Both the position numbers and the translations under genes were made by a program. From Cryptosporangium arvum DSM 44712 (GTDB taxonomy: Bacteria > Actinomycetota > Actinomycetes > Mycobacteriales > Cryptosporangiaceae), in assembly GCF_000585375.1 (NCBI RefSeq), contig NZ_KK073874.1:4991251-5055250 (forward strand): DNA of 64,000 nt, given 5' to 3'. This document shows, piece after piece, positions 40,859 through 48,524 of the stretch. The notes below the pieces were generated by a model. The model worked only from the letters and a program-made list of their open reading frames with translations, had not been told where the DNA came from and ran no database searches. Positions within the stretch are counted from its first letter, which is position 1, and each line of letters starts with the position of its first letter.

Positions 40859-42448
40859 ATGCACTTCCCGCTCCCCCGCCGCCGCTTCCTCGCCCTCGTC
40901 GGCTCGGCCACCGCCGGTTTCGTCGGACCGGCGCTGGTCGGCGCCGACGGCGCGCTCGCCCGCGTCCCCCGCCGCCGCACCGTGCTGCCTCGCGACGTGT
41001 TCACGCTCGGGGTGGCGTCCGGTGACCCGTTACCCGACGGCGTCGTGCTCTGGACCCGGCTGGCGCCGCGCCCGCTCGAGGGTGGGGGCATGCCGCCGGA
41101 GCCGGTCGAGGTGCGCTGGGAGGTCGCCGCGGACGAACGCTTCCGCACGCTCGTGCGCACGGGCACCGCGGTGGCCCGTCCGGCCGGCGCCCACACGCTC
41201 CACGTCGACGCCCGGGGGCTGCGGCCGGGAGCGTCGTACTTCTACCGGTTCCGGGTCGGGGACCAGGCCTCGCCGGTGGGCCGGACCCGGACCGCGCCGA
41301 CGGGTGCGACCCGGCGGCTGCGGTTCGCGACCGCGTCGTGCCAGAACTACCAGGACGGCTACTACACCGCCCACCGCGCGATGGCCGCCGAGGACCTGGA
41401 CTTCGTCGCGTTCCTCGGCGACTACCTCTACGAGGCCGCGCCCTGGCCGGGGTTGCTGCGCGAGCACATCGGACCGGGTCAGCCGTACACGCTCGACGAG
41501 TACCGCAACCGGCACGCGCAGTACCGCACCGACCCCGACCTGGCCCGCGCGCACGCGTCCGCGCCCTGGATCGTCTCGCTCGACGACCACGACGTCGACG
41601 ACAACTGGACCGGCGACGGGGCCGCGAACCCGTCCGAGCCGAGCCCGGTGCCGTTCGCGGCCCGCCGCGACGCCGCGCTCCGGGCCTACGTCGAGCACCT
41701 GCCGGTGCGGGTCGGGCCCGGGCTGCGCCTGTACCGGCGGTTCCGGTTCGGTGACCTGGCCACGCTGCACGTGCTCGACACCCGGCAGTACCGCTCGGCG
41801 CACCCGACCACGGTGGCCGAGGCCGAGGAGCCGTGGCGCTCGATGACCGGACCGGCCCAGGAGCGCTGGCTGCTCGACGGGCTGGTGGACTCCGACGCCC
41901 GGTGGAGCCTGCTCGGCAACCAGGTGCTGCTGGCCGGGAACGACAGCCGGCGCGGCCGGGGCGAGAAGTACAGCTTCGACAGCTGGGACGGCTACCGGGT
42001 ACAGCGCCGGCGGCTGTTGAACTTCCTCGGGACCGGGCTGGCCCCGAACCCGGTCGTGCTCAGCGGCGACCAGCACTGCACCTGGGTCAGCCAGCTCAAC
42101 CCGGACCCGCTCGACGAAGGCTCACGGGTGGTCGGCGCGGAGCTCTCCGGCACCTCGATCTCGTCCGGCGGCGAACCGGACGTCGAGCGGCTGCGCCGGG
42201 AGGACGACGAGACCAGGGCCGACAATCCGCAGCGGCTCTACGTCGACGCCCGGCGCGGGTACCTGCTGGGTGAGCTGACCCCGGACGCGCTGCGGGTGCA
42301 GCTCCGGGTCGTCGACAGCGTCACCGATCGGCGTTCCGGCGGCGCCCGGACCGCGGCCCGCTTCGTGGTGGAGAACGGCCACCCGGGGGTCGGGCTGGAC
42401 GGCCCGCCCGACGTCCACGCCGCCGCCGGTGGCGCCCCGGTCACCTGA
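40859..42448 (+). CDS. phoD: PhoD-like alkaline phosphatase, Tat-exported
   Basis: A 529-aa PhoD-family phosphatase. A Tat signal (PLPRRRFLALVGSATAGFVG) leads to a likely AXA cleavage near GALA. The PhoD N domain (FTLGVASGDPLPDGVVLWTR) is followed by the metallophosphatase core: FATASCQNYQDGYYTAHR, DFVAFLGDYLYE, IVSLDDHDVDDNWTGD, LHVLDTRQYRS and VVLSGDQHCTWV, which supply the Fe/Ca ligands. Secreted PhoD releases phosphate from phosphodiesters and monoesters. AGGGGG precedes ATG. A clear paralogue lies at 45536. The 3' end overlaps the opposing LysE gene by eight bases. Confidence 0.92.
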   Translation: MHFPLPRRRFLALVGSATAGFVGPALVGADGALARVPRRRTVLPRDVFTLGVASGDPLPDGVVLWTRLAPRPLEGGGMPPEPVEVRWEVAADERFRTLVRTGTAVARPAGAHTLHVDARGLRPGASYFYRFRVGDQASPVGRTRTAPTGATRRLRFATASCQNYQDGYYTAHRAMAAEDLDFVAFLGDYLYEAAPWPGLLREHIGPGQPYTLDEYRNRHAQYRTDPDLARAHASAPWIVSLDDHDVDDNWTGDGAANPSEPSPVPFAARRDAALRAYVEHLPVRVGPGLRLYRRFRFGDLATLHVLDTRQYRSAHPTTVAEAEEPWRSMTGPAQERWLLDGLVDSDARWSLLGNQVLLAGNDSRRGRGEKYSFDSWDGYRVQRRRLLNFLGTGLAPNPVVLSGDQHCTWVSQLNPDPLDEGSRVVGAELSGTSISSGGEPDVERLRREDDETRADNPQRLYVDARRGYLLGELTPDALRVQLRVVDSVTDRRSGGARTAARFVVENGHPGVGLDGPPDVHAAAGGAPVT

Positions 42449-43064
42449 GCGAGGCCACCTGCTCGATCAGCAGCAGCGCCCCGACGCTCACCGTCGTGAC
42501 GCCCGAGAGGCGGGTCACGACCGCGGCCGCCGCGGGCCGGGCCCGGAGCACCGTGCGGGCCCCGGTGCCGACACCGGTGTAGACCACCGCGCAGCTGGCC
42601 ACGTGCACGAGGCCGAGCACGGCGATCTGGGCCGCGACCGGCCAGCCGGTGCCGGGCCGGGTGAACTGGGGCAGGAGCGCGAGGAAGAGCAGCAGCACCT
42701 TCGGGTTCAGCCCGCTGACCCCCAGGCCCCGTGCGGCCTGCCGGAGCCGGGAGTCCGGCGGCTCCGCCGTCGCGGCCCGGACCGTGGCGGGGCGCAGGAG
42801 CAGCCCCGCACCGAGCCACACCAGGTACCCCGCTCCGGCGAGGGTCAGGCCGGTCAGCACCCACGGCGAGCGGGCGACGACGGCGGCGACCCCGGCCGCC
42901 ACCACCGCGGTGGCCAGCAGGTGCCCGGCCAGCAACCCGCTCACCGCCGGCAGCACCGTGCGGTGGCGCAGGCCGGCCGCGATCGCGTACGCCCAGTCCG
43001 CACCCGGAACCAGCACCATCACGAACGACACCGCCCAGAACGCGGCGACAGTGTTGACCGCCAT
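42441..43064 (-). CDS. LysE/RhtB-family amino-acid exporter
   Basis: A 207-aa exporter with six hydrophobic helices. The N-terminus AFWAVSFVMVLVPGADWAYA carries the family's PGAD(W/M) motif, and SGLNPKVLLLFLALLPQFTR is the second conserved stretch. These proteins pump amino acids or related amines out of the cell. It is divergent from an Lrp/AsnC regulator, the classical control partner, with operator-like sequence between them. Confidence 0.9.
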   Translation of the reverse strand: MAVNTVAAFWAVSFVMVLVPGADWAYAIAAGLRHRTVLPAVSGLLAGHLLATAVVAAGVAAVVARSPWVLTGLTLAGAGYLVWLGAGLLLRPATVRAATAEPPDSRLRQAARGLGVSGLNPKVLLLFLALLPQFTRPGTGWPVAAQIAVLGLVHVASCAVVYTGVGTGARTVLRARPAAAAVVTRLSGVTTVSVGALLLIEQVASLR

Positions 43065-43155
43065 GACTCCACCTTCCGCTCGTCTGCGTGCAGAAGATTA
43101 GGCGGATTTCACCCGAAGGTGCTTTCAAGATCTCCCCCGCCACCCGGGTGTTGGA

Positions 43156-43169
43156 GGGAGAATCTTCCC
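43156..43169. promoter_or_regulatory. Lrp-type operator candidate
   Basis: GGGAGAATCTTCCC is a 14-bp imperfect palindrome directly before the Lrp gene start. A facing AGAAGATT (43092-43099) lies nearer the LysE gene; its GAAGATT is the complement of AATCTTC at 43161-43167. Paired distant sites are typical of Lrp proteins, which wrap DNA. Confidence 0.45.
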
Positions 43170-43170
43170 C

Positions 43171-43623
43171 ATGGACGACGTCGATCGCGCGATCCTTGCC
43201 GAGCTGCAGAAGGACGGGCGGCTGACGGTCACCGAGCTCGCCGAGCGGGTGCGGCTCAGCCTGTCCCCGTGTCACCGGCGGCTGCGCGCACTGGAGCGCT
43301 CCGGCGCGATCAGCGGCTACCGCGCCCAGCTCGACCCGGCCACCCTGGGGCTGACGTTCAACGCGCTGGTCTTCGTCACGATGCGCACCGCCGACCGCGA
43401 CGCGATCGACGCGTTCGAGGTCGCGGTCGCCGAGGTGCCCTCCGTGCTGCACGCCGAGCGGCTCTTCGGCGACCCCGACTACCTGCTCCGGGTCACCGCC
43501 CGCGACCTGCCCGCCTTCCAGCAGCTCTACGACGACGAGCTCGCCACCCTGCCCGGCGTCCAGCGCCTCTCGTCGACCCTGGTCATGAAGGCCGTGATCC
43601 AGAACCGGCCACTGCCGCTCTGA
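43171..43623 (+). CDS. Lrp/AsnC-family transcriptional regulator
   Basis: A 150-aa regulator of normal length. The HTH spans MDDVDRAILAELQKDGRLTV and AERVRLSLSPCHRRLRALER. The C-terminal RAM (ligand) domain contains VTMRTADRDAIDAFEVAVAE and GDPDYLLRVTARDLPAFQQL. It likely senses an amino acid and controls the divergent LysE exporter and itself. Confidence 0.92.
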   Translation: MDDVDRAILAELQKDGRLTVTELAERVRLSLSPCHRRLRALERSGAISGYRAQLDPATLGLTFNALVFVTMRTADRDAIDAFEVAVAEVPSVLHAERLFGDPDYLLRVTARDLPAFQQLYDDELATLPGVQRLSSTLVMKAVIQNRPLPL

Positions 43624-43633
43624 CCGGCACCGT

Positions 43634-45382
43634 TCACGCGACCAGCGGGACGTCCAGCGGCAGGTGGACGCTGACCTGGGTGCCGGTGGACGAGCTGTCG
43701 ATCGCGGCCCAGCCGGAGAGGACCCGGGCCCGGTCGACGATGCCGGCCAGGCCGCCGCCGGCGGTCGCGTCGGCGCCGCCCGGCCCGTCGTCGACCACGA
43801 AGCCGGACGCCCAGCCGTCGGAGACGGCCACCCGGACGGTGACGGCCGCACCACCGGCGTACTTTGCGACGTTCGTCAGGCCCTCGCAGAGCGCGAAGTA
43901 CAGCGTGGCCTCGACCGCCGGGGGGAGCCGCCCGGGGACGACCTCGACCGCCGCGGTGAGACCGAGCCGCGCCACCACGGTCTGCAGCGCGGGGCCGAGC
44001 CCGCGCTCGGCCAGCGCGGCCGGGAGCAGCCCGCGCGCCAGCGCCTCCAGTTCGCCGACCGTGGCCAGCACCTCCCGGCGGCACTCCCCGGCGAAGTGCC
44101 GGACGGCCGGGTCGGACGTGTGGTCGGTGAGCCCGTGCAACTGGCGCGCGAGCAGGCCGAGGCGGTGCTGCGCGCCCTCGACGAGTTCCTGCTCGAGCCG
44201 CTGACGCTCGGCCAGCTCGCGCTCGGCCAGCCGCTCCTGGGCCGCGAGCACCTGCGCGAGGTTCGCGCTCGCGGCCGCCTGGAGCTGGGCGGTGAGCAGC
44301 GCGGGGCTACCGGCCCGCAGGACGGCGTCGACGAGCAGCGGACGGTCACGCAGGGCCGCGTCGACCTCGACGACGGCCAGCGGGTGCTGGTGCCCGTCGA
44401 CGGCGATGCGCCAGCGCCGGTCGTCGGAGGACGACTCCGGCACGGCCGGCAGCCCCCGCACGTCGACCCAGCCGTTCTCGGCCGGCGCCCAGAAGTACAG
44501 GCGCAGCGACCGGTCGCGCAGCGCCTCGGCGAGCGCGACGCGCACCGTGGCGACCGACGTGCCCGACGACGTGATGCGCACGACGCGGTGCGGCGCGCTC
44601 AGCTCCCACCAGCGGTCGCGCAGCGCGCCGGAGACCAGCGCGGTGGAGACGACGAGCGCGACGACGCCCTGGTTGAAGTAGAACGCCTGCAGCTCCGACC
44701 GGGTGGTCCACGCGCTCGTCACGACCGCGGCCTTGACCGAGCTGAACAGCACCAGGGCGGCCGCGGCGACGAGCACCGGCACCGCGATGCGCCGATCCAG
44801 GCTGGACAGCCAGCGGGCGCGCACCCAGAGCAGCGCGGTGAACCACGCGGCCAGCACCACCTGGGCCGCGGCGAGGACCCGGATCCACGCGTCGAACACG
44901 CTCCGGTCGGCGACGACACCGGGCCAGGAGACGGTGGCCGGCAGGCCGAGCCACTGCGGCTGCGACACCAGCAGCAACACGACACCACCCCCCACCATCA
45001 CCACCGCCGCGCCCGCGACGAACGCCCGGTACCGGTTGGCGACCAGTACACCGGTGGGGTACGACAGGATCGCGGCGCCGGCCAGCACCCAGAAGGAGCC
45101 CTGGCACAGATAGGACACCGCCGGCCCGGGGCCGCGGTCCCAGGAGACCAGCCACGCGAACGGCCAGCAGAACCCGGCCGCGAGCAGGAGCCGCCCGGTG
45201 AACACGCGCCGCGGGCCGCCGGTGGCGAGCAGCGCGCCGGCCGCGGCGAACCCCGCGCATGCGAGACCGGCCACCACGCCGCGGACCGGATGGGACTGCC
45301 AGTAGGGCGCCCCGGAGGCCGCGACCAGCCCACCGGAGACGAGCGCGCAGAGCAGCACCCGGACGATCTGGTCGCGCGACAC
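43634..45382 (-). CDS. NarL-type sensor histidine kinase homologue lacking the phospho-acceptor His
   Basis: A 582-aa membrane protein. The first ~250 residues hold about seven hydrophobic helices (for example VVAGLACAGFAAAGALLATG, AGAAVVMVGGGVVLLLVSQP). A cytoplasmic linker leads to a HisKA_3-like region RQRLEQELVEGAQHRLGLLA. In normal members this reads R-D-L-H-D-G-A-Q; here the His position is Val401 (GTC, codon 44180-44182) and the following Asp is Glu402. The HATPase part looks intact (EGLTNVAKYAGG, VVDDGPGGADATAGGGLAGI). No response regulator is adjacent. It may act as a pseudokinase partner or ATP-dependent sensor. Start GTG 45382. Confidence 0.85.
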   Translation of the reverse strand: MSRDQIVRVLLCALVSGGLVAASGAPYWQSHPVRGVVAGLACAGFAAAGALLATGGPRRVFTGRLLLAAGFCWPFAWLVSWDRGPGPAVSYLCQGSFWVLAGAAILSYPTGVLVANRYRAFVAGAAVVMVGGGVVLLLVSQPQWLGLPATVSWPGVVADRSVFDAWIRVLAAAQVVLAAWFTALLWVRARWLSSLDRRIAVPVLVAAAALVLFSSVKAAVVTSAWTTRSELQAFYFNQGVVALVVSTALVSGALRDRWWELSAPHRVVRITSSGTSVATVRVALAEALRDRSLRLYFWAPAENGWVDVRGLPAVPESSSDDRRWRIAVDGHQHPLAVVEVDAALRDRPLLVDAVLRAGSPALLTAQLQAAASANLAQVLAAQERLAERELAERQRLEQELVEGAQHRLGLLARQLHGLTDHTSDPAVRHFAGECRREVLATVGELEALARGLLPAALAERGLGPALQTVVARLGLTAAVEVVPGRLPPAVEATLYFALCEGLTNVAKYAGGAAVTVRVAVSDGWASGFVVDDGPGGADATAGGGLAGIVDRARVLSGWAAIDSSSTGTQVSVHLPLDVPLVA

Positions 45383-45399
45383 TCGCGCATGGTACGGAC

Positions 45400-45455
45400 G
45401 CCGTCGAGCGGGCGCTGTCCCCCGTTCGGTGGGTCACCGGGATCCGCTCGACGGC
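45400..45455. promoter_or_regulatory. 12-bp perfect inverted repeat between divergent genes
   Basis: GCCGTCGAGCGG (45400-45411) and CCGCTCGACGGC (45444-45455) are exact complements 32 bases apart. They lie between the kinase homologue and the second phoD-like gene. They could be a cruciform, an operator pair for the divergent promoters, or part of a transcript leader. Nothing else is seen in this 153-base gap. Confidence 0.45.
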
Positions 45456-45535
45456 GAGGACGCCGTGCGCGTCGTGGCGGACGTCCCGGTACCGCTCGCT
45501 CGTCAGGTGACCCCCGGCTTCTAGCCTCCGGGGAC

Positions 45536-47089
45536 GTGTCACTCGTGTTCCCGCTCCCCCGGCGGCGGTTCCTCGCCGCCGGCGCGGCCGGGCTCCTCGT
45601 CCCGGTGTTGCTGGCGGCCGACGGCGACGCGGCGCGGGTGCGCTCGGCGCGGCCGGTCCGGGTCCCGGCCGGTGCGTTCACGCTCGGCGTCGCGTCCGGG
45701 GACCCGCTGCCCGACGGCGTCGTGCTCTGGACCCGGCTGGCCCCGCGCCCGACCGAGGGCGGCGGGATGCCACCGGAGCCGGTCGAGGTGCGCTGGGAGG
45801 TGGCCACCGACGAGCGCTTCCGCCACGTCGAGCGCCACGGTGTCGCGGTGGCGCGGCCGAGTCGGGCGCACGCGGTCCACGTCGACGCGCGCGGGCTGCG
45901 TCCGGGCCGGGACTACTTCTACCGGTTCCGGCTGGGCGCCGAGACCTCACCCGTCGGCCGCACCCGCACCGCACCGGCGCCCGACGCCCGGCCGCGGAGG
46001 CTCCGCTTCGCCACCGCGTCCTGCCAGAACTGGCAGGACGGCTTCTACACCGCGTACCGCGGGATGGCCGAGGAGGACGTGGACTTCGTCGCGTTCCTCG
46101 GCGACTACATCTACGAGGTGGGGCCGGGCGCGAACCGGCTGCGCGACCACGCCGGGAGCGGGCAGACCTACACGCTCACCGACTACCGCAACCGGCACGC
46201 GCAGTACCGCACCGACGTCGACCTGGCGCGCATGCACGCGGCCGCTCCGTGGATCGTGACGATCGACGACCACGACGTGGACGACAACTGGACCGGCGAC
46301 CACCCGATGGACCCGGACGCGCGCGAGCCGGTGCCGTTCGCGGCACGCAAGGCCGCGGCGCTCCGGGCGTTCGTGGAGCACATGCCCGTCCGGGTGGGGC
46401 CCGGGTTCCGGCTCTACCGGCGGTTGCGCTTCGGGCGTCTCGCGACCCTGCACGCCGTCGACACCCGCCAGTACCGCTCCCGGCACCCACGTACGCAGCG
46501 CGAGGCCAACGACCCCGGGCGGACGATGACCGGGCCCGAGCAGGAACGCTGGCTGGTGCGCGGGCTGGCCGGCTCGTCGAGCGGCTGGAACCTGGTGGCC
46601 AACCAGGTGATGATCGCGGCGGCCGGGTTCCCGGGGCGCCGGCTCGGGTTCGACGGCTGGAACGGCTACCGCGCCCAGCGTCACCGGCTGCTGGAGTTCC
46701 TCGGCACCGGCGCGGTGTCGAACCCGGTCGTGCTCAGCGGCGACCAGCACGCCACGCTCGCCTGCGACCTGCGGCCGGACTTCGACTCGGCCGGTTCGCC
46801 GGTGGTCGCCGCGGAACTGGTCGGCACGTCGATCACGTCGGGCGGCGACGCCGACGTGGCCGGCTTCCAGCACGCGCACGCGGCCGAGCGGGCGGCGAAC
46901 CCGCACTGGAAGTTCCTGGACAACCGGCGCGGATATCTCGTCGGTGAGCTGTACCCCCGCCGGCTCGACGCCCGGCTGCGGGTGGTGGGCACGGTACGCA
47001 GCCCCGGCGACACCACCGTGACGACCGCGGCCCGGTTCGTGGTCGAAAGTGGACGTCCGGGCGTGACGCTCGACGCAGCGGCCGGCTGA
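45536..47089 (+). CDS. phoD: PhoD-like alkaline phosphatase, Tat-exported (second copy)
   Basis: A 517-aa paralogue of the protein at 40859, colinear through its length. The Tat signal is FPLPRRRFLAAGAAGLLVPV. The shared core is FTLGVASGDPLPDGVVLWTR, FATASCQNWQDGFYTAYR, DFVAFLGDYIYEVG, IVTIDDHDVDDNWTGD and VVLSGDQHATLA. Compared with the first copy, QHCTW has become QHATL, near a metal-site His. Start GTG 45536; GTG 45545 is a good alternative because it aligns with the first copy's start and has GGGGA ten bases upstream. Expected role: extracellular phosphate scavenging. Confidence 0.9.
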   Translation: MSLVFPLPRRRFLAAGAAGLLVPVLLAADGDAARVRSARPVRVPAGAFTLGVASGDPLPDGVVLWTRLAPRPTEGGGMPPEPVEVRWEVATDERFRHVERHGVAVARPSRAHAVHVDARGLRPGRDYFYRFRLGAETSPVGRTRTAPAPDARPRRLRFATASCQNWQDGFYTAYRGMAEEDVDFVAFLGDYIYEVGPGANRLRDHAGSGQTYTLTDYRNRHAQYRTDVDLARMHAAAPWIVTIDDHDVDDNWTGDHPMDPDAREPVPFAARKAAALRAFVEHMPVRVGPGFRLYRRLRFGRLATLHAVDTRQYRSRHPRTQREANDPGRTMTGPEQERWLVRGLAGSSSGWNLVANQVMIAAAGFPGRRLGFDGWNGYRAQRHRLLEFLGTGAVSNPVVLSGDQHATLACDLRPDFDSAGSPVVAAELVGTSITSGGDADVAGFQHAHAAERAANPHWKFLDNRRGYLVGELYPRRLDARLRVVGTVRSPGDTTVTTAARFVVESGRPGVTLDAAAG

Positions 47090-47191
47090 CCCCCGTTCGG
47101 AGTGCGTGCGCGTCACTCGCGGTAGTGGCATGCTGACCGATGATTCCGGGATCGCGATGTGTCGTGTCGTCCGAGCGATGGTGGTAGGTCA

Positions 47192-47512
47192 ATGCAGACG
47201 GGGCGTTCGGCGGGCCCGGTCCGGTGCGGGCCGGTCCGGTCCGGTCACCGGCTCGCGGTGTCCGGCGAGATCGACCAGGCGAACGCGGCGGCACTGGGCG
47301 TGGCACTGGAGGACGGCGTCACGGTCCTCGACCTGACCGGGGTGACGTTCTTCGGCGTGGCCGGCGTGCGTGTGCCGCTGGAGATCGGCGCGGTCGCGGC
47401 CGGGCGGGGCCACGTGGTCCGGGTCAGCTGCTCGTCCCCGGTCCGGCGGGTGCTCGAGGTCTGCGACCTCCCGGCGGTCGCCGGGCTGGAACTCGACGGA
47501 CCCCGCCCGTGA
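47192..47512 (+). CDS. STAS-domain protein (anti-sigma factor antagonist-like)
   Basis: A 106-aa STAS-domain protein. The core reads HRLAVSGEIDQANAAALGVA, then VTVLDLTGVTFFGVAGVRVP, where SpoIIAA-type proteins have D-S/T-x-G; here the phosphorylatable Ser position is in the FFGVAG segment and lacks a clear Ser, so phospho-control may be lost. Its stop overlaps the start of the MEDS-ATPase gene (GTGA). The pair resembles a partner-switching module, although no sigma factor is adjacent. Confidence 0.75.
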   Translation: MQTGRSAGPVRCGPVRSGHRLAVSGEIDQANAAALGVALEDGVTVLDLTGVTFFGVAGVRVPLEIGAVAAGRGHVVRVSCSSPVRRVLEVCDLPAVAGLELDGPRP

Positions 47513-48495
47513 GCACCGACGCGCCGGGCCGGTTCGACCACGCGGCGCTCATCGTCGACTCCGACGACACCGTCGAGCGCCTCCTGGTCCCGGTGCTGCG
47601 CCGGCACGTCGCGGCGCGCCAGAACGTCCTGGTGATCGTCAACCCCGGCACCGAACACGTCCTGCGGACGCGGCTCGGGCCGGACGCCGACGGGGTCGAG
47701 TGGGGCGTCGCGGACGCGTTCTACGGGCGGCTCGGCTTCGCGTTCGCCGGTTTCCGCCACTACCTGCGGGCCCAGCACGCGCAGGGGCGCACCGTCCACG
47801 TGATCGCCGAGCCCGACGTCGCGACCGACCTCGAGGCCCCGGTGGACCGCGTCGCGGCCTACCTGAGCTACGAGGCCATGTGCAACGACGTGTACGCCGG
47901 GTACGGCTGCCCGGTCACCTGCATCTGGGACAGCCGGCGTCACCCGACGCTCGTCATCGAAGGCGTCCGCAGCATCCACGACCACGAGCTGACCGCCGAG
48001 GGCCGCCGGGAGAACCGGACGTTCGTCCCGGCCGCCGAGTACCTGAGCGGCCGCGCCGAGGTCGCGATGTCACCGGAGCCCGACGTCAGCGACCTGGACT
48101 TCGCGGTCACCGGCCTGGGCGAGCTCACCGGCTGCCGGGTGGGGCTGTGGGCCTGGGCGGTGGAGTTCGGGTTCGCCGACGCCGCCGCCGACCAGGTGAC
48201 CTCGGCGGCGAACGAGGTGATCACGAACGGCCTGCGTCACGGGCGCCCGCCGGTCCGGGTCCGCGCCTGGCACCACGACAAGACGCTGATCGTCCAGATC
48301 GACGACCACGGCGGCCGGGCGCTACCGGCCGACGCCGGGTACCGCCCGCCCGGCGGCCCCGGCGACGGGATCGGGCTGTGGCTCGCCCGCCAGCTCGCGG
48401 ACGTGCTCCTCACCCGCACCGCCGCCGGGCGGACGTCGGTGCGCCTGTACTTCCCGTACGCCGTGACCCACCGGGAACTCGACGTGCACGCCTAG
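47509..48495 (+). CDS. MEDS-domain and HATPase (anti-sigma kinase-like) protein
   Basis: A 328-aa protein. The N-terminal ~170 residues form a MEDS (DcmR sensory-type) domain: RFDHAALIVDSDDTVERLLV, then AYLSYEAMCNDVYAGYGCPV and CIWDSRRHP. The C-terminal ~130 residues are an RsbW-like HATPase with N-box ADQVTSAANEVITNGLRHGR, DDHGGRALPADAG and GDGIGLWLARQLAD. MEDS-HATPase fusions are frequent in actinobacteria and are thought to be sensor kinases of partner-switching systems that phosphorylate STAS proteins such as its neighbour. Starts at GTG 47509, overlapping the STAS gene by four bases. Confidence 0.85.
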   Translation: MSTDAPGRFDHAALIVDSDDTVERLLVPVLRRHVAARQNVLVIVNPGTEHVLRTRLGPDADGVEWGVADAFYGRLGFAFAGFRHYLRAQHAQGRTVHVIAEPDVATDLEAPVDRVAAYLSYEAMCNDVYAGYGCPVTCIWDSRRHPTLVIEGVRSIHDHELTAEGRRENRTFVPAAEYLSGRAEVAMSPEPDVSDLDFAVTGLGELTGCRVGLWAWAVEFGFADAAADQVTSAANEVITNGLRHGRPPVRVRAWHHDKTLIVQIDDHGGRALPADAGYRPPGGPGDGIGLWLARQLADVLLTRTAAGRTSVRLYFPYAVTHRELDVHA

Positions 48496-48524
48496 ACCGT
48501 GTCCGGCGAGGTTCGCAGGACGGC

